The notes: generated from the letters alone by a model not told the origin. A stretch of 64,000 bases of DNA from Leptospira bandrabouensis (GCF_004770905.1 NZ_RQHT01000014.1:248001-312000); one strand, 5' to 3'; counted from the stretch's first letter, positions 25,779 to 34,317 are shown. Numbers and translations: made by a program.

Positions 25779-26168
25779 TTAAAGCGGTTTTGATTGAAAT
25801 AAAAACAGACCGGAGATATAAACAATCGTGTACAAAGGCAAAAAGATGTAATGCAATTTTACATGTAAGTTGCGTTTTCTTTTCCATCCTAAATAACCCA
25901 TACACAACATTAGAACGAGGGCAATGGCCGCAAAAAAACGATGGATATGGATGATGTTTTCAGGTGCTGCGGGATAAATTTGATGAACCGCTATCCCACC
26001 TAACAAATATTTCATGCCCAAAAGATAAACAGCGGCGGTGAGATTTGCCAAAATCCCGATTGTATTGAAGAATCTATGTCGTTTTTGGTCACTCTTGCGA
26101 AAGAAATAACCCAAATAGAATCCAATTATGGAAATCGTCATAAGAGAATTGACCAAAAACAGTGCCAT
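25779..26168 (-). CDS. Small four-helix membrane protein, DUF420/cytochrome-like
   Basis: 129 residues with four hydrophobic segments and conserved-looking histidines at helix ends (KRHRFF, VHQIYPAAPENIIHIHRF, HVKLHYIFLPLY). The pattern resembles DUF420 or small b-type cytochrome subunits in which His ligates heme, but this is a weak match. First gene of the operon with the transketolase subunit, 84 bp from tRNA-Thr, which is divergent. Confidence 0.5.
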   Translation of the reverse strand: MALFLVNSLMTISIIGFYLGYFFRKSDQKRHRFFNTIGILANLTAAVYLLGMKYLLGGIAVHQIYPAAPENIIHIHRFFAAIALVLMLCMGYLGWKRKRNLHVKLHYIFLPLYTIVYISGLFLFQSKPL

Positions 26169-26252
26169 CTCCTGTCATTCTGAAAGAATCCGCCTCCGCT
26201 CAAAGAATTTTTATTTGACCTTAACAGCTTTTCACAAAAATTGGATATGCAT

Positions 26253-26327
26253 GCCGCCTTAGCTCAGTGGTAGAGCAGCTGTTTTGTAAACAGCCGGTCG
26301 GAGGTTCAAATCCCTCAGGCGGCTCCA
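26253..26327 (+). tRNA. tRNA-Thr (anticodon TGT)
   Basis: Acceptor GCCGCCT pairs with AGGCGGC (26317-26323); D-arm TAGCTCAGTGG, anticodon stem GCTGT/ACAGC with loop TTTGTAA, anticodon TGT at 26285-26287; T-arm GGAGG-TTCAAAT-CCCTC. The CCA is encoded (26325-26327). Twelve bases before the tRNA-Tyr gene, so probably one transcript. Confidence 0.97.
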
Positions 26328-26333
26328 TGCAAC

Positions 26334-26421
<88 letters not shown>

Positions 26422-26443
26422 AACGAAGAAGACTCTTTACCAG

Positions 26444-26480
26444 AAACCAAATCCCCATCTAACAACAAACGGAATGATTC
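26444..26480 (+). repeat. Island-flanking direct repeat, left copy
   Basis: 37 bp starting AAACCAAATCCCCATCTAAC; 32 of 37 positions equal the copy at 29377-29413 in the same orientation. The two copies bracket the MNT-HEPN and lipoprotein genes. Confidence 0.65.
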
Positions 26481-26679
26481 GAATAGAATAGATCGACTAA
26501 GACCCCGCGAAGCTTTCGTAAAAAGCTGAGGCGAAGTTGTTTGTCGTCAGACAAACAAGGGGGGAAGGAGAAGTTTCCGCATGGATGCGGAAAAGCGAGC
26601 GGTGACGGGCCTGAGCGAACGAAGCCAGGATGGCGGAAGTGTTGTGGTGGGCGAATCAGGACGCTTCCATACTTGTCCG

Positions 26680-26693
26680 TTCCCTGCCCAAAC
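26680..26693 (+). repeat. att-like direct repeat, copy 2
   Basis: Identical 14-mer TTCCCTGCCCAAAC to the tRNA-Tyr 3' end at 26411-26424, 269 bp away, followed by AAG where the tRNA copy has GAAG. Confidence 0.6.
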
Positions 26694-26729
26694 AAGTATC
26701 TGTTATGCGTGGTCGTTCATTTATAGAAA

Positions 26730-27119
26730 TCAATTTTTGATTAAATGATTCGCCCATTTAAAAACAAGTTCAGCTAATTCAATTGCCTTTGCATATTCAG
26801 CTTCAAGAATGTCCTCATAATCACCCGGATATCGAGTAGAGACGGCGTAGTCAGTTAAAATTGCGAGCTCTTCGAAGAAACTAGGTTTTTCAATTCGATC
26901 CGGTAAAGAAAGGATTAGAGTTTTAATATTGTGCGTAAATAGAAATTCGGCATTCTCTTTAATCAAGACAGCTTTTAAAGATTTTTCAGCAGTTTGTTGA
27001 GCATGAAAGCAAAGTTGGTTCAGTAAAATATCTTTTTTATCGCCAAGTTTTGCCAGAAGTAAGTCGCTTTTTGCATGAGCTAACCAAGCCTCTGGAGAAC
27101 CTGGGTCATCATGCTGCAT
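26730..27119 (-). CDS. HEPN-domain protein (putative toxin of MNT-HEPN pair)
   Basis: 129 residues, all-helical HEPN fold: EAWLAHAKSDLLLAKLG, then CFHAQQTAEKSLKAVLI and FTHNIKTLILSL, then a tyrosine-rich STRYPGDYEDI and a C-terminal ELAELVFKWANHLI helix. This is the PF05168-type HEPN. The RNase motif Rx4-6H of HepT toxins is not evident, so RNase activity is uncertain. Its ATG overlaps the MNT gene by 11 bp, giving a two-gene operon of the type known as toxin-antitoxin or defence modules. Located at the left edge of the accessory region. Confidence 0.85.
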   Translation of the reverse strand: MQHDDPGSPEAWLAHAKSDLLLAKLGDKKDILLNQLCFHAQQTAEKSLKAVLIKENAEFLFTHNIKTLILSLPDRIEKPSFFEELAILTDYAVSTRYPGDYEDILEAEYAKAIELAELVFKWANHLIKN

Positions 27120-27417
27120 AAAGTTCTAAACCATCTTGAAGAGCATGAAAATAAATTAAATGACGATTATTTGAATATTTTTTGAGAGTTTCTGGAGTTG
27201 CTACCACTATATCAAATGAGATTTTGATATGATCTACTTTCTTATAAATATACTGTGCGATTCCCCGTTTATTTGTTCCATCAGGCATAATGATTAAAAG
27301 ATCATAATCACTATTTTTTCCGGCTGTACTATTTGCCCTTGATCCAAAAAGGATAATCTTTAATGGATTTACGAGTGAGATAATTTGGCTTTTTAGAATT
27401 TCTAACTCGTTTTCCAT
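27109..27417 (-). CDS. MNT-type minimal nucleotidyltransferase
   Basis: 102 residues from ATG 27417 (the frame continues two codons to a TTG). The active-site motif GSRANSTAGKNSDYDLLI (G-S ... D-x-D) and the third acidic residue in SFDIVV are present, so catalysis is plausible. In characterised MNT-HEPN pairs the transferase AMPylates the HEPN toxin and neutralises it. Upstream gene of the pair, overlapping HEPN by 11 bp. Confidence 0.88.
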   Translation of the reverse strand: MENELEILKSQIISLVNPLKIILFGSRANSTAGKNSDYDLLIIMPDGTNKRGIAQYIYKKVDHIKISFDIVVATPETLKKYSNNRHLIYFHALQDGLELYAA

Positions 27418-27656
27418 AACCAAAGGATAAAACGATTTAATAAAAAATCAAGTAGGAATCAGTGATTCTTTTCATCTTAATTGATTCAGGAAAACCAAAA
27501 TGTTTGCTATATCAAGTGACATAGATTAGGTCAAATTCGAGAATACGAACAATGGGTATGCCTCAATCAACCATCGAGTGCTTTTGGTTTTAGCCAAGCA
27601 GTAGGTAGTATTTTTGAATTTTTTATCTTGGTATATAATCAGGCAATATGTCAAAA

Positions 27657-27941
27657 TCAATCAAAATCGTTTGCTTCAGGATCAAAAATTTTTAACATAA
27701 AAGAATTATCGCAGATTTTTTTTCTCTCTTCTGCTTTGTTTTGGGCGTATGCAAAGTTAACGATAGCATAGTTTTTTTGACTCTCGTTTTCCTGATCTGT
27801 ATTGTTTGGAATTGGCACAAGTAAACTTAGAGCCATAATTTTTTGAAATTCAAGCGAATCCAAATTTTCTCTACAATTCTGCCTTTCGCTATCTGCACAC
27901 TGAAAATTGATTAGAATCAATATGATTGCTATTTTTTTCAT
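27657..27941 (-). CDS. Small Cys-containing lipoprotein (array member 4)
   Basis: 94 residues. Signal peptide MKKIAIILILINFQC with lipobox NFQC (Cys15). Mature part has Cys22, and a late KAEERKKICDNS that resembles the ERKC motif of its neighbours. It is the most diverged of four short lipoprotein genes here. No function known. Confidence 0.55.
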   Translation of the reverse strand: MKKIAIILILINFQCADSERQNCRENLDSLEFQKIMALSLLVPIPNNTDQENESQKNYAIVNFAYAQNKAEERKKICDNSFMLKIFDPEANDFD

Positions 27942-28006
27942 AATCCTAGTTTTATCATCATCCGTATAACATCGTTAATGCTTTTTCATAAAAAATAACA
28001 TCTATC

Positions 28007-28318
28007 CTAATCTCCAAAATGTGGGATATATTCAGATTTACTTTTACATTTACGTTCTTCAGCTGCCTTTACGATACATATTGCCAATGCTTCACTTGCT
28101 ACTAGTCTTTCAATAAAAGGAGATCTTCCTTTCTCTTCATTTGTCTTAGCCATACCTTCTAAAACAACGTATGTTGCACATGCTGAACTTGAATCTTGAT
28201 ATGTCTCTCCGCCTTTAGTTTCTACCCCTTTTAGGCATTGATCTTTTTGATTAGAGCAATCTAAAACTAAGAATGTCACGAAAACTAAAATTAATAGTTT
28301 CTTAAATATTTCCGCCAT
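28007..28318 (-). CDS. Small Cys-containing lipoprotein (array member 3)
   Basis: 103 residues from ATG 28318, chosen because GGAG lies 9 nt upstream. Lipobox VLDC follows a hydrophobic signal. Mature pattern: CSNQKDQC, later SSACATYVVLEGMAKT, AICIVKAAEERKCKSKSEYIPHFGD. It is clearly paralogous to the gene at 28831 (shared QKD-C, YVVL, ERKC, IPHFG). Even Cys spacing suggests disulfides. Function unknown; likely surface or periplasmic. Confidence 0.65.
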   Translation of the reverse strand: MAEIFKKLLILVFVTFLVLDCSNQKDQCLKGVETKGGETYQDSSSACATYVVLEGMAKTNEEKGRSPFIERLVASEALAICIVKAAEERKCKSKSEYIPHFGD

Positions 28319-28490
28319 AATTACAATCTCCATTCCTTTACTATGTTCGAATTCTTTCCTTGCTTTTCAAGATAAACCTTTATCCCGGATACAGCGTTAG
28401 CAATACGAAACAATACCTTGATCCATTGACTATACTTATCAAAATTAAATTCAATCTTCACGTTAAAACACAAAGAGTTCGATTCCAAAT

Positions 28491-28790
28491 TCAACTTTTA
28501 ACGATTCTATCCAAAAAGTTAGAAGTTTCAAAAAACAAATTCATTCCATAAAAGCCTGGGAGGTATTGATTTTCTTCGCTTTCACATTCCTTTTTCTTTT
28601 TGAGATACGTGGCACAACCGACTAAGACAATATTGGAGCCGATCACTTGTCCTAAATTTCGATCTTCTTTATATGTTGTAACCGAGAAAGCTAGCGCTTT
28701 ACAATAAAATTTATAATCTCTATCCAGATAGTATTTACATGCCTCTTCCTTTTTACCAACGGAACAGTTTGTTAGGATTACAATTAACAT
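28491..28790 (-). CDS. Small Cys-containing protein (array member 2), degenerate signal
   Basis: 99 residues; AAAGGA 10 nt before the ATG supports this start. Resembles its neighbours (NCSVGKKEEAC ... VLVGCATYLKKKKECESEENQYLPGFYG), but only eight residues (MLIVILTN) precede the would-be lipid Cys and there is no basic n-region, so export may be lost. Could be a decaying paralogue. Confidence 0.5.
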   Translation of the reverse strand: MLIVILTNCSVGKKEEACKYYLDRDYKFYCKALAFSVTTYKEDRNLGQVIGSNIVLVGCATYLKKKKECESEENQYLPGFYGMNLFFETSNFLDRIVKS

Positions 28791-28830
28791 CGGACAAAAT
28801 TCCTTTAGAATTTGCTTAATATGGATTCAC

Positions 28831-29190
28831 CTAATATCCAAAATGCGGAATGAATTTCGATTTGTTTTCACATTTCCGTTCTTCGATGGTTTTATAGAGA
28901 CAACCCAATAGATTTTGATCTGCCAATAAACGAGTAGCCGAAGAAGGTCTTCCACGTTCTCCACTGGTTTTTACCGAATTGTCTAAAACCACGTATCCTA
29001 AGCAAAGGGATTCTGCATCACCTTCGAGTACTCCTCCTGTTCTTACGCTTTCCATACAATAATCTTTTTGATCAGTGCAATTTAGGATTAAAAACAAAAT
29101 CCATATAATTATGGCAAAAAACTTTGGTGGCAACAGAGGAGAGAATTTTCTATTTTTATTATGACTAATTTTGGACTCAATCTTTTGCAT
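28831..29190 (-). CDS. Small Cys-containing lipoprotein (array member 1)
   Basis: 119 residues from ATG 29190, preceded by GGAAG at 7 nt; upstream ATGs have worse spacing. A long basic n-region (SHNKNRKFSP) leads to a hydrophobic core and LILNC. Mature pattern CTDQKDYC ... SLCLGYVVLDNSVKTSGERGRP ... GCLYKTIEERKCENKSKFIPHFGY. Paralogue of 28007-28318. Function unknown. Confidence 0.62.
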   Translation of the reverse strand: MQKIESKISHNKNRKFSPLLPPKFFAIIIWILFLILNCTDQKDYCMESVRTGGVLEGDAESLCLGYVVLDNSVKTSGERGRPSSATRLLADQNLLGCLYKTIEERKCENKSKFIPHFGY

Positions 29191-29376
29191 TTTCATACTT
29201 CCGAACAAACATTCGAAAATTAGCATATAAATCGACTCACTTTTCTATGGAAACTTCGCTTCAAACCGTTTTGGACGGAATTCAAATGTTTTTAAAACAG
29301 AAAGAACGGTTTTTGGAAACTTTTTTATCTGATCATTTGTTCAAATGAAAATTTGAATTAAAAGTTTGAAGCATTC

Positions 29377-29413
29377 AAACCAAATCTCCAGCTAACAACA
29401 AACCGAAGGAATC
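29377..29413 (+). repeat. Island-flanking direct repeat, right copy
   Basis: 32 of 37 positions match 26444-26480. It lies 6 bp outside the 3' end of the conserved-looking gene at 29420, i.e. at the border between accessory and core-like sequence. A 7-bp stem with a GAAA loop (29340-29357) precedes it. Confidence 0.65.
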
Positions 29414-29419
29414 AGATCC

Positions 29420-29878
29420 CTAAATCACCCAGTTCTGGATCTTAGTTCTATAGAAAAAATAGGCCCCGTCCTTTTTTCTCTGTAATTGCACTCCAAATTG
29501 TCCGCGTTTGGAGCGCACGACAGATATCAAATTCATTGGTTCTTGCCCTTCCCAAGATACAATAGGGAACAATTGTTTGCCAGCTCCATCATAGAAAGCC
29601 CATTGGGTTTCTTCAGTTTCTGCTGACTCTTCGGTAAAGAATTGATCCAAACCCACTTCTACTTCTGGTAAAAAATGACAGCTCATCGAAGGAGCAATCG
29701 GATTACGCCCAAATACTTGGATTGGTTTTTGTTTACAAAAACGAATTTGCTCTCTGGAAAATCCAACAAGTTCTAATCTGAAAGTTAGTTCCGGTGTGAC
29801 TAAAAAATTACCTAACACGGGATATACGAACCATATAAAACAAAAAATAATTTGGAAGAGTGGTGAGTGACCTTTCAT
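29420..29878 (-). CDS. Hypothetical exported protein
   Basis: 152 residues with an N-terminal hydrophobic segment (PLFQIIFCFIWFVYPVLG) that may be a signal peptide or anchor. The rest is beta-rich with aromatic residues (FRLELVGFSREQIRF, TQWAFYDGAGKQLFPIVSWEGQ, YFFYRTKIQNWVI). No family recognised. The ATG shares one base with the stop of the TPR-like gene upstream (TAATG), so translation is coupled. Confidence 0.55.
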   Translation of the reverse strand: MKGHSPLFQIIFCFIWFVYPVLGNFLVTPELTFRLELVGFSREQIRFCKQKPIQVFGRNPIAPSMSCHFLPEVEVGLDQFFTEESAETEETQWAFYDGAGKQLFPIVSWEGQEPMNLISVVRSKRGQFGVQLQRKKDGAYFFYRTKIQNWVI

Positions 29879-30846
29879 TAGTTTGTCCCTGGAAAAAGAA
29901 TGGTTAAAAATTCATTCCCTTCTCTCTCAGCTAAAATACGAATACTAGGTTCATAAGTTTTCCAAGAAATGTTTGGGTTGGGAGAACAATAAAGATTTAA
30001 GAGAGTTTCAATTTCATCTGTGGAGGACGTTGCAAATTTAAAAATAGAACACATTTCTTTGGAATTTCCCTTTAAAACAAGTGATTTCGTTGTCTCTAAA
30101 TCCCCTCTTGGTTTGGATCCAAAACTTCCACTCATTCGAAAGTATCTGGCAGATAAATCATAATCAGCAGATTGACGGTAATAAACACCCATCAAATACA
30201 ATATATCAGATTTTTCTTGGTCAGTGCGTTCCCTCTCCGTATCACCTAAAATTGTTTTTAAAAATTCTTTACCTGAGTCCGCACCAATTTTAAATTCCGA
30301 AATCCCAATAAAAAGCGGAGTTTTTGCCATACTAGGATTTTCTGCATAAATTGATAAAATCACTTTATATTGTTTACGTTTCAAAAGAATGATGGATGCA
30401 AATTCATATAACTTTTGTGAGTTGGCAAGTTTCAGATGTTCCGACAATTCAGAAAATTTTTCAGGAGATGACTTACTCGCAAACACATAAGTTGCAGAAA
30501 GTTCGGAAACACCAATGGGTTTATAAATTTCCGCTAAGTTTGTCCAGATCCATCCTCTCTCTTTGGAAGGGATGAGAGATGGATACTTACTTCCTAAAAA
30601 TAAAGCATCTAACAACTTTCCATGTTTTTTATATAAAAAGAAAAGTCTAGATACGACAGCCTTTTGTAATTTTCCAGATGGTTTTTCTGTTAATGCTTTT
30701 TCATATAGAGGGATAGCAAATAGAGTATTCAATTGTTCCATCTCATACCCTGCTTCATAATAAGAATTTGCGAATATCGATGGAGAAAACCCAATTAAAA
30801 ACAATAAGTATACCAAACGAAGGAATGATAGATAACTTCTTTTCAT
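29878..30846 (-). CDS. Exported TPR-like repeat protein
   Basis: 322 residues with a signal peptide (cleavage near IFA-NS, residue 27). The mature part is all-helical with TPR-like pairs: YYEAGYEMEQLNTLFAIPLYEKALTEKP, AVVSRLFFLYKKHGKLLDALFLG, and ILYLMGVYYRQSADYDLSARYFRMSG, the last close to the TPR consensus. Probable protein-protein scaffold in the periplasm. It directly follows the PBP1A gene (gap 0), so it may act with cell-wall synthesis; this link is inferred from position only. Confidence 0.65.
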   Translation of the reverse strand: MKRSYLSFLRLVYLLFLIGFSPSIFANSYYEAGYEMEQLNTLFAIPLYEKALTEKPSGKLQKAVVSRLFFLYKKHGKLLDALFLGSKYPSLIPSKERGWIWTNLAEIYKPIGVSELSATYVFASKSSPEKFSELSEHLKLANSQKLYEFASIILLKRKQYKVILSIYAENPSMAKTPLFIGISEFKIGADSGKEFLKTILGDTERERTDQEKSDILYLMGVYYRQSADYDLSARYFRMSGSFGSKPRGDLETTKSLVLKGNSKEMCSIFKFATSSTDEIETLLNLYCSPNPNISWKTYEPSIRILAEREGNEFLTILFPGTN

Positions 30847-33435
30847 TTAATACAATCCCTTCATCAAATCTTTGTTCTCTGTGTGAGTTGCTTTATGATC
30901 TTCTGTACAAATTCCTTCTGGAGGATAATCGGAAAGATACAACTCATTCGCTGCCGGACAATTGGGACCTGCTTGTTTCCCCGTTAAAGCACATATTCTA
31001 TATGGTTTTGCATATACTGGTTGGCTGAATTGAATTTTCGGAATTATATTTTTTTTATCTATAGAAGAAACAATCTCTCCCCAAAGAGGAGCGGCCACTG
31101 CCCCACCCAGCCCACTTGGGCCCATTCCAAATTTTGGATTGTCATATCCAATCCACACTGCCAAAGCTAAATCAGGCCTTGCTCCCACAAACCAAGCATC
31201 TTTATAATCATTAGTAGTTCCTGTTTTGCCGATTAAATCTCCCGCATAACCACCGTTTCTGACACCACTGGCCCTTCCACTATCTCGAAGGAGAGATATC
31301 ATCACTTCTGCCGTATCGGGGCGAATGACTTGGCGCTCTGGTGGTAATTTTAATTTAAATTCATCAGAACCGCCGGCTTCATACAATACAACACCCTTCG
31401 CATTTTTAATCCTTTGGATAAGATAAGGACGTTTGACAGTGCCTTGGTTGACAAAACCCGTAAAGGCAGATGCCATCTCCAAAGGAGAAATTTCTAAAGT
31501 GCCAAGAGCCAAAGACAAGTCTCCTCGATAACGTGCTTTTTTCTCTGCATCGCTCGGGAAAAAATACTTTGTAAAATAACGTTCAATGCCAGCACTTCCC
31601 AATCGTTCTGCGACTTGGACGGCAGCTGTGTTTTTTGATTTCACAAGAGCTGTACGTAGAGAAATTTCTCCATCAAAACTTCCTCCCAAATTTTCAGGTG
31701 CCCATTCCTTTCCACCACCACCACGGTAATACAAAGGTGCATCTAAAATTCTTGTCCCCGATTGAATGACTCCTGCATCAATGGCAGAGGCATATAACAC
31801 GGCCTTGATGGAGCTACCAGTTTGTCTACGCATTTGAGTGGCACGGTTAAATTGGTTCTGTGAATTAAACTCCTCACCGCCGTGTAAAAATAGCACCTGC
31901 CCCGTGTTTGGTTGTATTCCCACAATCGCAGCTTGCACTACACTTGTATCTTTCTCAGAATCTAAACTGTCTGTATTCCAAACTAGTTCATTTAAGATAG
32001 TCACTTCTTCCATTTTTTGACGAAATGCTAAATCGAGCGGAGATTCAGGTTTTAAGCGAATTCTCTTTTTTTGGATTTTCCCAGACTTCCTTGTTTTGGC
32101 CAAATATTCACGCACCATCGGACCAATCAGTTCTTGTGCACCCCGATCCAAAGTAGTTTCTACTGTGTAACCACCACTTTCATAAATATTTTTGTCCCCT
32201 TCTAAGGAAGAAAGTATCCCTCGAACATGTTCCGTTACATAAGGTGCCATATCTTGTCTTGAACCAAAAACGGTTTCATTGGGGGAACGAGTAGAAAGAT
32301 TATGATAAAAACTAACAAACTTTTCACGATCCAAATTCGGATAAATACCTCGATTCCGAAACATTTGTAATATGGCACGAACACGAGTGTAAGAATCTTC
32401 TGGATTTTTAAGTGGTGAGTATTTGTTAGGTGCAGAAGGAAGTGATGCGAGTAACACCATTTCTTCTTTACTTAACTCCATTGGATTCTTTTGAAAATAA
32501 AACTTTATCCCTTCACCAAATCCAAATGCTCCATGACCTAAATAAACATGATTCATATAGGTTTCTAAAATCTGTTCTTTAGTAAGTACAGATTCCAAAG
32601 CAAAAGCCAGTTGTGCTTCTCTCCATTTACGGTTCAAACTTTTACGACGATCATCCAGAATGATTCTTGCTAATTGTTGCGTAATGGTCGAAGCACCTTG
32701 TTTATAACTTAAATTAATAATATTTTTAAAAAATGCTCTAAGAATTGCCGAGTAATCGATCCCACCATGAAAGAAAAACTTTTGGTCTTCTATATTCAAA
32801 AGGATAGAAATCATATCCTCTGGATAATCTTGCAAACGTAAGGTGGAGGTTCTCTTCTGAAAAATTTCACTCACCATCTGTCCATTCCGATCCAAAATTT
32901 TAGTTGGAATGTTTTTGGAAAGGGACTCCAGATACAAAGGAACTTCTTTTTTAGTGGAAAGCACTCCCGCCACAAAGTAGGAAAATCCAAGTATCAATAA
33001 AAAGAGACATACAGAAGTGACTGTAAATAGCAATTTCCAATAAGAAAACGAAAGAGGTTTTCTATTTCCACTAGTCAGTCTTTGTTTAAGAGGTTTTGGT
33101 TTAAATCTACGTTCCTCAGGTTCACGTTCGAAAACAACCTTACGTTCCCAAATTGGTTTTGATTTGGATTGGGTTTGGTCCTTAATGGAACTTGGTTTTG
33201 GTAAAGGTGTTGTCGGAATTTTAAAGGGTTGGAAAGACTGCGCTTCATCCAAAACTTCTGGTTCTTTGGGAACTACTTGCAAAATTTCAAAACGATAGTC
33301 TATGAAATTTAAAATTACCTTTTCTTTACAATGAGCGCATGTTAGTTGGAACTTTCCTTCTTTAGGGATTGGCTCCGGTAAACGAGATGCCTTTTGGCAG
33401 TGAGGACAAAGATATTTTGGAGAAAGTGCCGACAT
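30847..33435 (-). CDS. PBP1A-type bifunctional penicillin-binding protein with N-terminal zinc ribbon
   Basis: 862 residues. N-terminus (10-36) is a CPHC ... CAHC zinc ribbon of MJ0042 type in the cytoplasm, followed by a Pro/Lys-rich linker and one membrane helix (about 130-155). GT51 transglycosylase: EDQKFFFHGGIDY and GASTITQQLAR. Transpeptidase: SSIK (SxxK), KSKN, KTGTTND. It polymerises and cross-links peptidoglycan in the periplasm. The zinc ribbon is not part of typical PBP1A. Last gene before TPR-like and 29420 genes, probably one operon. Confidence 0.93.
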   Translation of the reverse strand: MSALSPKYLCPHCQKASRLPEPIPKEGKFQLTCAHCKEKVILNFIDYRFEILQVVPKEPEVLDEAQSFQPFKIPTTPLPKPSSIKDQTQSKSKPIWERKVVFEREPEERRFKPKPLKQRLTSGNRKPLSFSYWKLLFTVTSVCLFLLILGFSYFVAGVLSTKKEVPLYLESLSKNIPTKILDRNGQMVSEIFQKRTSTLRLQDYPEDMISILLNIEDQKFFFHGGIDYSAILRAFFKNIINLSYKQGASTITQQLARIILDDRRKSLNRKWREAQLAFALESVLTKEQILETYMNHVYLGHGAFGFGEGIKFYFQKNPMELSKEEMVLLASLPSAPNKYSPLKNPEDSYTRVRAILQMFRNRGIYPNLDREKFVSFYHNLSTRSPNETVFGSRQDMAPYVTEHVRGILSSLEGDKNIYESGGYTVETTLDRGAQELIGPMVREYLAKTRKSGKIQKKRIRLKPESPLDLAFRQKMEEVTILNELVWNTDSLDSEKDTSVVQAAIVGIQPNTGQVLFLHGGEEFNSQNQFNRATQMRRQTGSSIKAVLYASAIDAGVIQSGTRILDAPLYYRGGGGKEWAPENLGGSFDGEISLRTALVKSKNTAAVQVAERLGSAGIERYFTKYFFPSDAEKKARYRGDLSLALGTLEISPLEMASAFTGFVNQGTVKRPYLIQRIKNAKGVVLYEAGGSDEFKLKLPPERQVIRPDTAEVMISLLRDSGRASGVRNGGYAGDLIGKTGTTNDYKDAWFVGARPDLALAVWIGYDNPKFGMGPSGLGGAVAAPLWGEIVSSIDKKNIIPKIQFSQPVYAKPYRICALTGKQAGPNCPAANELYLSDYPPEGICTEDHKATHTENKDLMKGLY

Positions 33436-33450
33436 AGGTTCTCCCTATTC

Positions 33451-34317
33451 TTATCGGCCGTTTGTTAAAATTACAAAATCAGCGATTTTCGCAAAATCTC
33501 GACTCTCTTCCCTATCTTTGACAAATCCAGAGAGAACTAGGACCGATAACCCCATTTCTTGTAGTCTATGGACGACACCACCCAACCTGTCCGAGTGAAA
33601 CCTACCATTTAAGTGGACCACCTTTTTCCCTGTTTTATAGAATTCGCGAGAAATAACCTCGGCCATCCCTTGGTCCCAAGTTGCTTGCCCCAAAATTAGG
33701 TATTTACTTCCCCCATGACCTGTTCCATGTCCTTGTCCAAATAGTGCAGATAACCTTTGTTTGTATTCCTCAGTCAGATACTTTTCTAAACTATAAGCAG
33801 GTGGTAAATATTGGATGGCCTTGTCTGTGAATTCCCGATACGCAGACAAACCTTTTCTGGAAATCAAATTTACATATCGTCTAGGAGGATTGGCTGCGAG
33901 AACATTACATTTTTTTTCTTTGGCTATGGAAACTAAAGGTAGGTAATCGGATTTAAAATTTTTCCATTGAGTGATGGAAGAAAGAAAATTTGCCTCAGAT
34001 ATAGTGCCTTCCAAAAATTCATTTACTATGTATTGCCCGTCCTGTTCCAACATTTCTAAAGACAAGGAGACCGGCTCTAAATCAGAAATCCGTCCAAACA
34101 AAGTTTCGTAAAAACGATGTATGTCTTCATTGTCATGTTCTTCTCCAAGAACAATTACATTGTATTTGGATGATTCTTTAATGATTTCTGAAATAGAAAC
34201 TATTTCTGCCGTGGATGTTCTTATAATTTGAACAGGTAAAGGTAATTCCTCAGCGGAAATTCCCAAAACTACAAATAAAAAAACACAATATCGAAACAAA
34301 TTAAAGAAGGCTTTCAA
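33451..34317 (-). CDS. ChaN-like (haem-binding uptake family) exported protein
   Basis: 288 residues with a signal peptide (FLFVVLGISAEE). The ChaN/Tiki-like core is recognisable: NVIVLGEEHDNEDIHRFYETL, LSLEMLEQDGQ, GQATWDQGMAEVISREF, and VHLNGRFHSDRLGGVVHRLQE. The GEEHDN and GRFHSD motifs carry likely metal or haem-contacting residues. Relatives bind haem or act as metal-dependent proteases. It overlaps the upstream glutathione peroxidase gene by 17 bp. Confidence 0.82.
   Translation of the reverse strand: MKAFFNLFRYCVFLFVVLGISAEELPLPVQIIRTSTAEIVSISEIIKESSKYNVIVLGEEHDNEDIHRFYETLFGRISDLEPVSLSLEMLEQDGQYIVNEFLEGTISEANFLSSITQWKNFKSDYLPLVSIAKEKKCNVLAANPPRRYVNLISRKGLSAYREFTDKAIQYLPPAYSLEKYLTEEYKQRLSALFGQGHGTGHGGSKYLILGQATWDQGMAEVISREFYKTGKKVVHLNGRFHSDRLGGVVHRLQEMGLSVLVLSGFVKDREESRDFAKIADFVILTNGR

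Larger units (their letters stand above)
26422..26729. other. Gene-free G+C-rich, hairpin-rich segment after tRNA-Tyr
   Basis: 308 bp without a credible gene. By hand count 26501-26690 is about 57% G+C, far above its surroundings. Three hairpins follow each other: AGCTTT/AAAGCT (26511-26526), a perfect 9-bp TTGTTTGTC/GACAAACAA with GTCA loop (about 26537-26558), and TTTCCGCAT/ATGCGGAAA (about 26574-26593). Short open frames on both strands have no family signal. It could be a structured RNA, a spacer of the tRNA transcript, or the remnant of an element integrated at the tRNA. Confidence 0.55.

Noticed and set aside
26215..26249. Promoter TTGACC/TATAAT-like before tRNA-Thr
   Set aside because: A TTGACC is present at 26215-26220, but no convincing -10 at proper spacing; the best candidates would put the start inside the tRNA.
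26541..26726. 61-residue open frame in the G+C-rich segment after tRNA-Tyr
   Set aside because: No RBS, no hydrophobic or conserved pattern; composition follows the hairpins. An overlapping minus-strand frame (26459-26695) is no better.
28491..28790. Calling this gene a pseudogene
   Set aside because: The frame is intact and has an RBS. Only the signal peptide looks degenerate, so it was kept as a CDS with lower confidence.
31743..32020. Short open frames inside the PBP1A gene
   Set aside because: They are in other frames of a strongly conserved coding region and lack start signals.
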